A stretch of 64,000 nucleotides of DNA from an uncultured Bacteroidia bacterium. Lineage in GTDB: Bacteria > Bacteroidota > Bacteroidia > J057 > CALAJH01. Shown here piece after piece: positions 9,500 through 17,524 of the stretch. Positions within the stretch are counted from its first letter, which is position 1. Every line of letters starts with the position of its first letter. A program made the translations under genes and the position numbers. The stretch spans positions 1 to 64,000 of the forward strand of contig CALAJH010000027.1 of the NCBI GenBank assembly GCA_937922655.1, written 5' to 3'. The notes below the pieces were generated by a model. It had not been told where the DNA came from and did no database searches. It saw nothing but the letters and a program-made list of their open reading frames with translations.

Positions 9500-9553
9500 T
9501 TGAACGAGGAAAACGTTGGGTGAAAATTCTTGCGGACCTTGACGGCGCCGCGT

Positions 9554-11404
9554 TTATTTTAGATGGATTTCGATTCTTCGGTTGAGGGCGCGTCCGGCGT
9601 AGGTGTCGTTGGAGGCGACAGGGTTTTGGTCGCCATAGCCGACGGCCGTCATTTTGGCGGCGGGAACGCCCTTGGAAAGCAGAAAGTTTCTGACGGCTTC
9701 GGCGCGGAGCCGGCTTAATTTCAGATTGTAATCCTGCGAACCCGTCGAAGAGGTGTAGCCTTGGATTTCGACGTTCCCGGGATAAGTTTTGAGTACGTCG
9801 GCCACTTTTTCGAGTTCGGCTTGGGACTCGGACTTGAGGTAATGACTGTCGTGTTCGAAGAAAATGGCGCGGAGGGTGAGTTTGGCGCCGGGAGCGGGGC
9901 GTTCGAGTTCGTATTCGCGCCATTTTCCCGAGTCGTCGTTTTTGTCCACGCTCAGCTGTTCGCTTTTGTGCAGGTAACCCTCTTTTTCAAAGAAAAGGAC
10001 GTAATTTTTTCCCGCGGGTAGGACGATGAGAAAGTCGCCGTCGCGCGACCGGGCGACGACGAAAACCGAATCGGTGGCGGTTTCTACGGCGGTAACTTTG
10101 ACGTTGTCGAGGGCTTTGCCGCCGCGTTCGCGTACTTTTCCCTTGACGAAAACAACGGTTTCGGGACGGTGGGCCTTGGGCATTTCAAACGAATAAAGAT
10201 CGGCTTTTCCGTAACCGCCTTTACGGTCGGAATTGATGTAGGCGCGGTTTCCACGGGCGTTGAGAAAAAAGTCCATGTCGTCGTAGGGGGTGTTGATGGG
10301 CGGCCCCAAATTGACGGGCGGCCCCCAGCGTCCGTTTTCCAGACGTTTGGACATGAAAATATCCTGACCGCCCAAGCCCGCGTGATGGTCGGAACAGAAA
10401 TAAAGCGTGTTGCCGTCGGGATGAATGAACACGTCGAACTCGTCGCCGGGCGAATTGACGTTCGGTCCCGCGTTTTTAACCGTCCATGTACCGTCGGGAT
10501 TTTTGTCGGCCTTCCATATGTCGTAACCGCCGTAACCGCCTTTTCTATTCGAACAAAAATAAAGGGTTTTTCCGTCGGCGGAAATCGAGGGCCAAGAGTC
10601 GCACGAGTGCGGGGTATTGACGGGCGGCGGCAGTTTGACGGGCGGCGCCCATTTGCCCGCAACGAATTCGGATTGATAAATATCGCAAACGTAGGGAACG
10701 ACGTATTTTCTGGGGTGTCTGCCGAAATAGACGGTTTTTCCGTCGGGGGCGAGGCAAAATTCTTTTTCGTGGTCGGGGGTGTTGATGGGTTCGGCGGGGT
10801 GTTCGGGCGGCGACCAGCCGTTTTTTCCCATTCGGCACCAGTAAAAGTCGGAGGCGTAACCGTTCATGACCCCGGTTTCATAACCGCCGACCGCGCCTTT
10901 TCTGTGGCTGTTGAAAACCAGGAGGCTGTCGTCGGCGGAGAGCCAAGCGTTATAGTCTTCGCCGTCGGAATTAACGTTGGGGCCAAGGTTTTCGAGGGAA
11001 AAGCTTCCCGCGGGGGCGGCGGAAAGGGCGAATTCCGCGTTTTTGATGCGTGCCCGCGCCCTGTCGGTCAAATTTTCGTTGGCGTCGGCGCCGCGCAAAA
11101 ACGACCGGTACCATTCGATGCAGTCGGCGTATTTTCCCTCCAAAAACGCGCATTCGCCCATGTAAAAGTCTACGGCGGTAAATCCCGGGGGACGCAAGGG
11201 GTGGGCCAAACGGAAGTATTTGCACGCCGAGTCGTTGTTTTCGGCGGCGTAATAACACAGTCCGGCCAAGAGCCGGGTCTCGAAAGTTGCAGGCCGAGTG
11301 CGTTTATAGCATTCGGCCGCCTCGGCGTAACGGCCTTCGTCGAACAACGCGCGGCAGTCGGCGGCCAACAAAGTTCCTCCTATCGCAATGATTGTTATCC
11401 ACAT
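9554..11404 (-). CDS. PorE-like OmpA family protein (TPR, PD40 propeller, CRD, OmpA)
   Basis: 616-aa envelope protein with signal peptide MWITIIAIGGTLLAA. Domains in order: TPR-like helices (about 20-130), PD40/WD40-like beta-propeller repeats (about 145-400, with recurrent SADGKTLYFCSNRKGG and DGNTLYFCSDH), a carboxypeptidase-regulatory-like beta-sandwich (about 405-490, KGKVRERGGKALDNVKV) and an OmpA C-terminal peptidoglycan-binding domain (QGYTSSTGSQDYNLKLSRLR to NRRIEIHLK). This four-part arrangement is that of PorE, which anchors the T9SS trans-envelope complex to peptidoglycan; paralogues with the same plan exist, so the T9SS role is inferred. The start at 11404 is 4 nt after a -7 box. 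It is divergent from the thioredoxin gene. Confidence 0.85.
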   Translation of the reverse strand: MWITIIAIGGTLLAADCRALFDEGRYAEAAECYKRTRPATFETRLLAGLCYYAAENNDSACKYFRLAHPLRPPGFTAVDFYMGECAFLEGKYADCIEWYRSFLRGADANENLTDRARARIKNAEFALSAAPAGSFSLENLGPNVNSDGEDYNAWLSADDSLLVFNSHRKGAVGGYETGVMNGYASDFYWCRMGKNGWSPPEHPAEPINTPDHEKEFCLAPDGKTVYFGRHPRKYVVPYVCDIYQSEFVAGKWAPPVKLPPPVNTPHSCDSWPSISADGKTLYFCSNRKGGYGGYDIWKADKNPDGTWTVKNAGPNVNSPGDEFDVFIHPDGNTLYFCSDHHAGLGGQDIFMSKRLENGRWGPPVNLGPPINTPYDDMDFFLNARGNRAYINSDRKGGYGKADLYSFEMPKAHRPETVVFVKGKVRERGGKALDNVKVTAVETATDSVFVVARSRDGDFLIVLPAGKNYVLFFEKEGYLHKSEQLSVDKNDDSGKWREYELERPAPGAKLTLRAIFFEHDSHYLKSESQAELEKVADVLKTYPGNVEIQGYTSSTGSQDYNLKLSRLRAEAVRNFLLSKGVPAAKMTAVGYGDQNPVASNDTYAGRALNRRIEIHLK

Positions 11405-11408
11405 ACGG

Positions 11409-11416
11409 CAAAAATA
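11409..11416 (-). promoter_or_regulatory. Promoter -7 box TATTTTTG (minus strand) for the PorE-like gene
   Basis: CAAAAATA on the plus strand is TATTTTTG on the minus strand, a TAnnTTTG match, ending only 4 nt before the start codon at 11404. A leaderless transcript is implied. No clear -33 element. Confidence 0.5.
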
Positions 11417-11533
11417 AACCGTTTCAACCGAAAATGCGAATGATTTTGCGCGAAAATTCCGTAACGGCACGCCCGCGTTCGCTCCGAATCCAACGAACGT
11501 TCGCCGGCGATTTTAAACAAATACGGCCCAAGT

Positions 11534-11565
11534 TTTGCAAAAAAATTTATCAATACTTATCTTTG
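11534..11565 (+). promoter_or_regulatory. Promoter TTTG-N20-TATCTTTG for the TlpA-like gene
   Basis: TTTG at 11534-11537, 20 nt spacer, TATCTTTG at 11558-11565: a full match to the Bacteroidota -33/-7 consensus. The -7 box ends 4 nt before the ATG at 11570, so the mRNA should start at or next to the start codon. Confidence 0.75.
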
Positions 11566-11569
11566 TGTT

Positions 11570-12049
11570 ATGAAACTTGCGGTAATACTGGCGTTCGTAG
11601 GTTCGTTCGCCTACGCCCAAAGGGAAATCCCTTCGGTAAAAATTAAGGACGTGGCCGGCAAAAGCGTTTCGTCGGACTTGATGACCAACGACGGCAAGCC
11701 GTTTATCGTCAGTTTTTGGGCCACGTGGTGCAAACCCTGCATCCAAGAACTCAACGCCATTCACGAAAACTACGAGGATTGGCGAAACGCGACGGAGGTC
11801 AAGGTCTTCGCCGTTTCGATAGACGACGCACGCAACAGCCCGAAGGTGGCCCCCTTTGTGCAGGGGCGCGGTTGGGAGTTCGACGTTTTCATCGACGAAA
11901 ATTCCGATTTCAAGCGCGCGATGAACGTCAACAACGTTCCGCATACCTTTGTTTTCAACGGTGCGGGAAAAATCGTTTCCCAACACACGTCTTTTGTGCC
12001 GGGCGACGAGGAAAAACTCTACCAAGAGCTGAAAAACTTGGTCAAATAA
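11570..12049 (+). CDS. TlpA-like thioredoxin-fold thiol reductase (exported)
   Basis: 159 aa: signal peptide MKLAVILAFVGSFAYA, then a thioredoxin fold with the redox motif WCKPC in FIVSFWATWCKPCIQEL (about residues 45-60) and the cis-Pro region NNVPHTFVFNGAGKIV. Members reduce disulfides of periplasmic partners such as apocytochromes, or act as periplasmic thiol-disulfide reductases; the partner here is unknown. The gene has its own consensus promoter, is divergent from the PorE-like gene, and its stop codon directly abuts the TTG start of the acyltransferase gene. Confidence 0.9.
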   Translation: MKLAVILAFVGSFAYAQREIPSVKIKDVAGKSVSSDLMTNDGKPFIVSFWATWCKPCIQELNAIHENYEDWRNATEVKVFAVSIDDARNSPKVAPFVQGRGWEFDVFIDENSDFKRAMNVNNVPHTFVFNGAGKIVSQHTSFVPGDEEKLYQELKNLVK

Positions 12050-12895
12050 TTGTATTTTTTGCTCAAAGCCCTGTTTTGGGGGTTGGGGAAACTGCCGTTC
12101 GGCGTGTTGTATACGCTTTCGGACGCGATGTGTTTTGTGGTCTACCGCCTCGTCGGGTATCGTCGGGCCGTTGTTTTCGACAACCTTCGCCGCGCTTTTC
12201 CCGAAAAAAGCGAAAGCGAAATTCGCGCCCTTGCCCGTGCGTTTTACCGCAATCTTTGCGACCAAATCGTTGAAACGGTTAAGTTGGCGGCGGCGGATTA
12301 TGCGACGATACGCCGACGCTTCGAAGCCGATTGGTCTCAAATCCCGCGTCCGAACTGCATTTTGGTCATGGGCCACCAGTTTAATTGGGAATGGGGCAAT
12401 TGGGTGGCGGCGCGCGAAATACCGATGACGCTCGTGGGGGTTTACGCGCCAATCAAAGCCTCGGCGTTTGAAAAGCTCATGTGGCAATGGCGCCGCAAAG
12501 GGGGAGGCGTGATTGTGCCGGGTAAAAATCTGCTTCACGAATTGTCGCATCGTCCGTCGTGTTTTACCGTCCTGATTGCCGACCAAAATCCGGGCAACCT
12601 TTCCAAAGCCCATTGGACGCATTTCTTTGGTCGTCCCGTGCCGTTCAACACGGGTCCCGAGCGTTTGGCCCGTTCGACGGGGCATCCCGTCGTTTTTTTG
12701 GAATTGATGAAAACGGCCCGGGGCCGTTTTACCGTTCGTTATCATACGGCTTTCGAGCGTCCGAAGTCCACGGCTACGGGCGAAATCACCGAGGCTTTCG
12801 CAAGGTTTATGGAGTCGGCCGTTCGACGACAACCCGAAAACTGGATGTGGAGCCATAAGCGTTGGAAACATACGGAAAAATTCCCGGGTGCATAA
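12050..12895 (+). CDS. LpxL/HtrB-family lysophospholipid acyltransferase
   Basis: 281-aa membrane-associated acyltransferase of the lipid A late-acyltransferase family. It shows the usual N-terminal helix and VVYRLVGYRRAVVFDNLRRAFPEKS region, the catalytic HX4E motif in GHQFNWEWGNW, and PENWMWSHKRWK at the C-terminus. The likely reaction is transfer of a secondary acyl chain onto Kdo-lipid A. The start is probably TTG 12050: the family-typical N-terminus MYFLLKALFWGLGKLPFGVLY begins there, while the next ATG (codon 28) would delete it. TTG follows the TAA of the thioredoxin gene with no intervening base. Confidence 0.9.
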   Translation: MYFLLKALFWGLGKLPFGVLYTLSDAMCFVVYRLVGYRRAVVFDNLRRAFPEKSESEIRALARAFYRNLCDQIVETVKLAAADYATIRRRFEADWSQIPRPNCILVMGHQFNWEWGNWVAAREIPMTLVGVYAPIKASAFEKLMWQWRRKGGGVIVPGKNLLHELSHRPSCFTVLIADQNPGNLSKAHWTHFFGRPVPFNTGPERLARSTGHPVVFLELMKTARGRFTVRYHTAFERPKSTATGEITEAFARFMESAVRRQPENWMWSHKRWKHTEKFPGA

Positions 12896-12968
12896 TTTCT
12901 CCCAAAACGATTTAAACCATACGTTGCCCGATGAAAAGCGAAACCGCGTCGTTAAAAAGCAAAAATAT

Positions 12969-13000
12969 TTTGGAAGCGTCGGTGGATTGACGTATTTTTG
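12969..13000 (+). promoter_or_regulatory. Promoter TTTG-N20-TATTTTTG for rpmI-rplT
   Basis: TTTG at 12969-12972, 20-nt spacer, TATTTTTG at 12993-13000; full consensus. It leaves a leader of about 20 nt before rpmI, containing GGGAGG at 13016-13021. Confidence 0.75.
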
Positions 13001-13015
13001 CGGCTTAATACAAAA

Positions 13016-13021
13016 GGGAGG
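13016..13021 (+). promoter_or_regulatory. Strong Shine-Dalgarno-like GGGAGG before rpmI
   Basis: GGGAGG with a 6-nt spacer to ATG 13028. It is the clearest SD-like site among the starts in this window. It can pair with the altered 16S tail UCUCCU through four Watson-Crick and two G-U pairs. Confidence 0.6.
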
Positions 13022-13027
13022 AATTTC

Positions 13028-13231
13028 ATGGGCAAAATGAAAACGCATTCCGGCGCAAAAAAACGTATGAAAGTTACGGGCGCCGGCAACGTCAAACACA
13101 AATCCACCAATTTGCGTCACCGCTTGCGCAAACGCGACAAAAAGCGCAAGCGTCATCTGAACATAGACGGCCTTATCAACTTTACCGAAATGCCGCGCGT
13201 TCGCCGCATGTTGCTTATCGCCAATTCATAA
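13028..13231 (+). CDS. rpmI: 50S ribosomal protein bL35
   Basis: 67-aa basic large-subunit protein. MGKMKTHSGAKKRMKVTGAGNV is the typical N-terminus, followed by HRLRKRDKKRKRHL. ATG 13028 is chosen over an in-frame upstream codon at 12998 because the latter overlaps the promoter and because the GGGAGG lies 6 nt before 13028. In many bacteria infC precedes rpmI-rplT; here infC is absent and rpmI has its own promoter, so IF3 must be encoded elsewhere. Confidence 0.97.
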   Translation: MGKMKTHSGAKKRMKVTGAGNVKHKSTNLRHRLRKRDKKRKRHLNIDGLINFTEMPRVRRMLLIANS

Positions 13232-13258
13232 TTGTTGAATTTTTTAATCCATCAATAA

Positions 13259-13600
13259 ATGCGTTCGGTTAACCACGTTGCCTCACGCCGTCGCCGCAAA
13301 CGAATTCTCAAGCTGGCGAAAGGTTATTGGGGCCGCAAAAAAAACGTTTGGACCGTTGCCAAGAACCAAGTGGAAAAAAGTTTGGGCTACGCTTACGTGG
13401 GCCGCAAACTTCGCAAACGCGACTTCCGCCGTCTTTGGATTCAACGTATCAACGCCGGCGTCCGAGAATACGGACTCAATTATTCCGGCTTCATCGACAA
13501 ACTCAAAAAAGCGGGTATAGACCTCAATCGCAAAGTCCTTGCGGACATGGCGATGAACCATCCCGCCGTTTTTGAAAAAATCGTCGCCGCCGTCAAATAA
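13259..13600 (+). CDS. rplT: 50S ribosomal protein bL20
   Basis: 113 aa, close to the standard length. bL20 binds 23S rRNA early in 50S assembly and in several bacteria represses its own operon. Recognisable segments are [41 protein letters not shown] and [10 protein letters not shown]. It follows rpmI by 27 nt and is closed by a strong terminator. The short rpmI leader leaves little room for a leader-based L20 control element. Confidence 0.98.
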   Translation: MRSVNHVASRRRRKRILKLAKGYWGRKKNVWTVAKNQVEKSLGYAYVGRKLRKRDFRRLWIQRINAGVREYGLNYSGFIDKLKKAGIDLNRKVLADMAMNHPAVFEKIVAAVK

Positions 13601-13630
13601 TTCGTTTGCGACAAAACCTATGCTTTTGCG

Positions 13631-13654
13631 TGCCGCCTGCGGGCGGCATTTTTT
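13631..13654 (+). terminator. Intrinsic terminator after rplT
   Basis: Stem TGCCGCC (13631-13637) / GGCGGCA (13642-13648) with TGCG loop, followed by T6. It lies 30 bp after the rplT stop. Confidence 0.9.
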
Positions 13655-13672
13655 ATAGACCGCCGAAAAAAC

Positions 13673-13722
13673 ACATCAATTTTTCGGGGGAAAAACGCAT
13701 TTTCTCCCCCAAAAATTGATGT
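13673..13722. repeat. Long imperfect inverted repeat between rplT and the FN3 gene
   Basis: The arm beginning ACATCAATTTTT then GGGGGA (with one bulged C at 13685) pairs with TCCCCC then AAAAATTGATGT; an inner AAAA/TTTT stem closes on a CGCA loop. About 22 bp pair in total. There is no T tract, so it is not a normal terminator. It lies 19 bp after the rplT terminator and about 145 bp before ATG 13868. Confidence 0.8.
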
Positions 13723-13867
13723 TCGCAAGCGCCGTTTTGTGTTTTGCCTTCCTTGGTCTCCCGACGACCCTACTTTTTGTCCGTTCGTTTGGCGCAACCC
13801 AATATTTGTCGATAATGAACACGATAGTAAACGATAACAAATTAATTTTGCGTTCTATTGTTAAGAA

Positions 13868-15019
13868 ATGAAAGCGATATTGACGACGATGTTGGCGTTG
13901 GTTTTTGGGGTTTTCAACGCCCGGGGGCAAATCTGTTCCCCGCCCGAAACCGTTACGATAGTTAATCTTTCGCCCGGCGGAGTCGATTTGGTTTGGGACG
14001 CCGTAGCGGGCGCCGACTTCTACGAAGTAGAAATCCGCACCACCGACGCAACCACCGTTTGGGTCGAGGAGGCGACCGAAGGCTTTATGTCCGTCGACGG
14101 CTTGCTCCCCGAAACGGAATACATCGGTTTGGCGCGTTCGTTTTGCGGGCCGAACATTTCCGTTTATTACGAATTTACGTTTACGACTCCTGCGTCGAGT
14201 TGTCCAGCGCCGACGGGCGCCGCCGTTCTCAACGTTACCCACAATTCCGCTTTGGCCGTCTGGGACGCCACGCCCGGCGCCTTTTATTACCGTATCGAAA
14301 TTTATCGCGCCTCGGGAGAACAAATCGGCGGAGCCGAAACCGCAAACCATTCCTTTGCCATCACCGGGCTGACGCAGGGACGCGAATATTATTTTATCGT
14401 TCGCGTCGTTTGCGGCGACGGTTCGCCCTCCGGTTTTGCCGCGCCCGTGTATTTTACCACCGAAACCTTGTGTTCGACGGTAACGGGAATAGCCATTACG
14501 GATTTGGGTTTTACGACGGCCTCCTTTGCTTGGAACCCCGCCTTTCCCGACCCTGTAAGCTACCAGTTTCGTTGGCGCGTACAGGGAGCCGCAAATTTTA
14601 ATTTTGTCAATACGTCCGTGCCGTCGGTTACGCTTAACGGCTTGAACCCCAACACCAAATATGAGTTTACCATTCGCGCCACGTGTTCCGGACCGTTTTT
14701 TTCCGAACTTTCGCCCCTTGAAACTTTCCAAACCTTTGCCCTAGAACACGTTTGGCCCGGCGACGCCGACAACGACGGCGACGTCGACCTTACCGATTTT
14801 TACGTCGTCGCCTCGGGTTACGGTTTGACCGGCACGCCGCGTTACGACGAAGACCAATCCGTACTTTGGAGCGCATGGCCCGCCCGAGACAACTGGGCCG
14901 CATCCGTAAACGTCCGCAATCTTACCTTCAATCGAAAATACTCCGACGCCAACGGCGACGGCGCCATCGACCTCTTCGACCTTGCCGTTGCCATTCTCAA
15001 TCGCGGACTGACCCGATAG
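13868..15019 (+). CDS. Secreted FN3-repeat protein with dockerin-like C-terminus
   Basis: 383 aa. Signal peptide about residues 1-20 (MKAILTTMLALVFGVFNARG), then three fibronectin type III-like domains (about 22-110, 112-200, 203-290), each with the TGLTQGREYYFIVRV or LNPNTKYEFTIRA type of strand. The C-terminus has two calcium-loop repeats, DADNDGDVDLTDFYV and DANGDGAIDLFDLAV, resembling a dockerin or EF-hand-like pair. No T9SS sorting domain is evident at the end. Likely an extracellular or surface binding protein; ligand unknown. A TAATTTTG box lies at 13843-13850. The stop is 5 nt before the OmpA-family gene, so the two are probably one operon. Confidence 0.8.
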   Translation: MKAILTTMLALVFGVFNARGQICSPPETVTIVNLSPGGVDLVWDAVAGADFYEVEIRTTDATTVWVEEATEGFMSVDGLLPETEYIGLARSFCGPNISVYYEFTFTTPASSCPAPTGAAVLNVTHNSALAVWDATPGAFYYRIEIYRASGEQIGGAETANHSFAITGLTQGREYYFIVRVVCGDGSPSGFAAPVYFTTETLCSTVTGIAITDLGFTTASFAWNPAFPDPVSYQFRWRVQGAANFNFVNTSVPSVTLNGLNPNTKYEFTIRATCSGPFFSELSPLETFQTFALEHVWPGDADNDGDVDLTDFYVVASGYGLTGTPRYDEDQSVLWSAWPARDNWAASVNVRNLTFNRKYSDANGDGAIDLFDLAVAILNRGLTR

Positions 15020-15024
15020 CGTTC

Positions 15025-17421
15025 ATGAAGTTCTTTGCCGCCTTGGCTTGGGCGTTAATCCCAATTCGTACGGTTTATGCCCAACAGGAATGGATGGGCA
15101 TGAACGGATCCAATTACGCGGGAGTCGTCGGCTTGCATCTTCAGCCCGCATCCATCGCCGACAATCGGCTTTGCGTCGACGTTACCCTCGGCGCCTTTGA
15201 TTTCAGTCTCTACAACAACCTCGTCAAATTCAAACGCGCCTCGCTAACCGCCGACGGCGAAGATTGGCGGGATTACGTCGAATTCGACTATTCTTCGGGA
15301 GGAAAAAAGATGTTTTTCAACGCGGGAGTACAACTTCCCTCGTTTATGTTTTCCACGCCGAAGTGGGGTGCGGGGTTCACGACAAGATTTCGCACCTTCG
15401 TTACCCTTACCGGGCTTGGCGGCGAATTGGCCGAACTCCTCGTGTCCGAATTCAAAGAGGAACGGTTGTACAACGTCCTGCTCTCCAACCCCAAATTGAC
15501 CTTCAACGCATTGCCTTACTTTGAATTTGGATTGCCGGTTGGCGCGACGGTGTGGAAGTCGGGGGCGCATTTCGTCAAGGCGGGCGCCAAAGTAAAGTAT
15601 ATGGTCGGAATGCCGACGGCGAGCGTTCGCATTCAGTCGTCGGATTACACTTTCCTTTCCAAAGACGAGGTGACGCTTCCACGAGGTACGGAGGTGTATT
15701 TTGCGGGTTCGTTGGGTTTCGATTTCAACAACGTCGCGGGCGAACTGACTTTGCAACCCGGTCCGTCGTTCGGTTTCGATTTTGGCGCGGTATACGAGTG
15801 GCGTCCCAAGCCTGATTCCGTTTATCGTTACGACATGGACGGAAAAACCGGACTTGTGCGTAAGGATTTAAACAAATATCGGTTTCGCGGCGGGATTTCG
15901 CTCATCGACTGGGGTTGGGTGCGTTATAAAACGGCGTTCAACCGGGGCTATGGCGTCGTTCCCAACGCCGAACGCGCGGGGGTTCCCGCCGATTGGCATT
16001 ATTGGAACATCGCCAATCTTTCCATTGACGGAATTGAAGAGTTGGATTCGGTATTGCTTTCGCGTTTCGAGCGGCTTCACGCTTCCGAAGGCCTGACCGT
16101 ACCTTTGCCCGCCGTCGTCAGCTTGCAAGCCGATTGGAACGTCATGGACGTCAAAGGCTTGTATTTGGGATTGACGACGGTGCATCCGTTTCGGATGTCG
16201 AGATGGGCGCCGCGCGGTTTTCATACTTTTACCCTTGCGCCCCGATTCGAACACAAGTGGGTCGGAGCCGCCCTACCTTTGACCCTCAACGAAATGGGAC
16301 AAGCGGACGTCGGTTTGTCGATGATGTTGGGGCCGGTGTTGTTGGGTACCCATTCGCTCAACGGACTATTTGCCGCCAAAACCAACCGGGTTCACGTTTT
16401 TGCCGCCGTGCGCATCCCCATTCCCTACGCAACGCCGCGCGACAGGGACGGCGACAAGGTTTCCAACCGTAAAGACAAATGCCGCAACGAACCCGGTTTG
16501 TGGGAAAACCGGGGTTGCCCCGAAGCTTTGAGCGTCGTTCGCGACCGCGACGGCGACGGCGTTTTGGACGACGAAGACCGTTGCCCCGACCTACCCGGAA
16601 TTGCCTCGGCGCAAGGCTGTCCCGACAAAGACAAGGACGGCGTTGCCGACATCGACGACGAGTGTCCCGACGACTACGGCCCGGCGGCAATGCGAGGCTG
16701 TCCCGACACCGACGGCGACGGAATCATCGACAAAAACGACGCTTGTCCGCGCACTCCGGGTTTGGCGCCATTTTTGGGATGTCCCGACACCGACGGCGAT
16801 ACCGTTCCCGACAATCAAGACGAATGTCCCAACAAGGCCGGCGACCCGTTACACGACGGTTGTCCCGACACCGACGGCGACGGCGTTTACGACCATCGCG
16901 ACCGTTGTCCCGAAGAGCCCGGAAGTCGGCAAAACCTTGGTTGTCCCGACGATATCCCCGTTGCTACGGACGACGCCGACGGCGACGGTGTCATTGACCG
17001 ACTCGACGACTGTCCGCTCACCCCGGGCGTCGCGGAAAACAAAGGTTGTCCGCCTTTGCCGAAAGAAGACGCCGAAATTCTCAAAACCGCCTTCGAAAAC
17101 CTAGAATTTGAAACGGGAAGGGCCGTCATTAAAAACGAATCTTTGGACGAACTCAAAAAATTGGCCGAACTGCTTTTGCGAAAGCCCGAATATCGTTTGC
17201 GTGTTTCGGGACATACCGACAACGTCGGGGACAAAGCCTTCAATCAACGTTTGTCGTTGGAACGTGCCAATGCCGTTAAAACCCGTCTTATGGAATACGG
17301 CGTTCCCGAAAGCAGAATATTCACCGAAGGCTATGGCGACTCGCTCCCCGTCGCCCCCAACACCACGCCCGAAGGCCGGGCCAAAAACCGACGCGTCGAA
17401 CTCAAATTGTTGCGCTTCTAG
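15025..17421 (+). CDS. Outer-membrane DUF5723 barrel - TSP3 repeats - OmpA domain protein
   Basis: 798 aa. ATG 15025 opens a signal peptide (MKFFAALAWALIPIRTVYA, cleavage before QQE) and lies 5 nt after the upstream gene. Residues about 25-465 look like a DUF5723 outer-membrane beta-barrel (SNYAGVVGLHLQPASIADNR near the start). Residues about 473-674 carry seven thrombospondin type 3 calcium-binding repeats of the form DxDGDGxxDxxDxC. From about 680 an OmpA-like peptidoglycan-binding domain follows (VSGHTDNVGDKAFNQRLSLE ... NRRVELKL). Likely role: a barrel tethered to peptidoglycan by a rigid calcium-dependent linker, perhaps displaying or assisting the FN3 protein upstream (inference from operon position). 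Confidence 0.88.
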   Translation: MKFFAALAWALIPIRTVYAQQEWMGMNGSNYAGVVGLHLQPASIADNRLCVDVTLGAFDFSLYNNLVKFKRASLTADGEDWRDYVEFDYSSGGKKMFFNAGVQLPSFMFSTPKWGAGFTTRFRTFVTLTGLGGELAELLVSEFKEERLYNVLLSNPKLTFNALPYFEFGLPVGATVWKSGAHFVKAGAKVKYMVGMPTASVRIQSSDYTFLSKDEVTLPRGTEVYFAGSLGFDFNNVAGELTLQPGPSFGFDFGAVYEWRPKPDSVYRYDMDGKTGLVRKDLNKYRFRGGISLIDWGWVRYKTAFNRGYGVVPNAERAGVPADWHYWNIANLSIDGIEELDSVLLSRFERLHASEGLTVPLPAVVSLQADWNVMDVKGLYLGLTTVHPFRMSRWAPRGFHTFTLAPRFEHKWVGAALPLTLNEMGQADVGLSMMLGPVLLGTHSLNGLFAAKTNRVHVFAAVRIPIPYATPRDRDGDKVSNRKDKCRNEPGLWENRGCPEALSVVRDRDGDGVLDDEDRCPDLPGIASAQGCPDKDKDGVADIDDECPDDYGPAAMRGCPDTDGDGIIDKNDACPRTPGLAPFLGCPDTDGDTVPDNQDECPNKAGDPLHDGCPDTDGDGVYDHRDRCPEEPGSRQNLGCPDDIPVATDDADGDGVIDRLDDCPLTPGVAENKGCPPLPKEDAEILKTAFENLEFETGRAVIKNESLDELKKLAELLLRKPEYRLRVSGHTDNVGDKAFNQRLSLERANAVKTRLMEYGVPESRIFTEGYGDSLPVAPNTTPEGRAKNRRVELKLLRF

Positions 17422-17524
17422 CCTACACGAACGCCGTCGGATGAATTAACGCGATAAAAGGAAAACGTTTGACATTGGTCGAAAGACGTTTTTTCTTTGA
17501 CGCGATGAACGTTTTCGAGACAAG

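Noticed and set aside
16441-17050. Periodic GACGGCGACGG-type sequence as a DNA repeat array
   Set aside because: It is coding: seven thrombospondin type 3 repeats in the OmpA-family protein.
17462-17494. Hairpin AAAACGT/ACGTTTT with T-rich flank between convergent genes as a bidirectional terminator
   Set aside because: Only 7 weak pairs with a 17-nt loop; possible but not strong enough to list.
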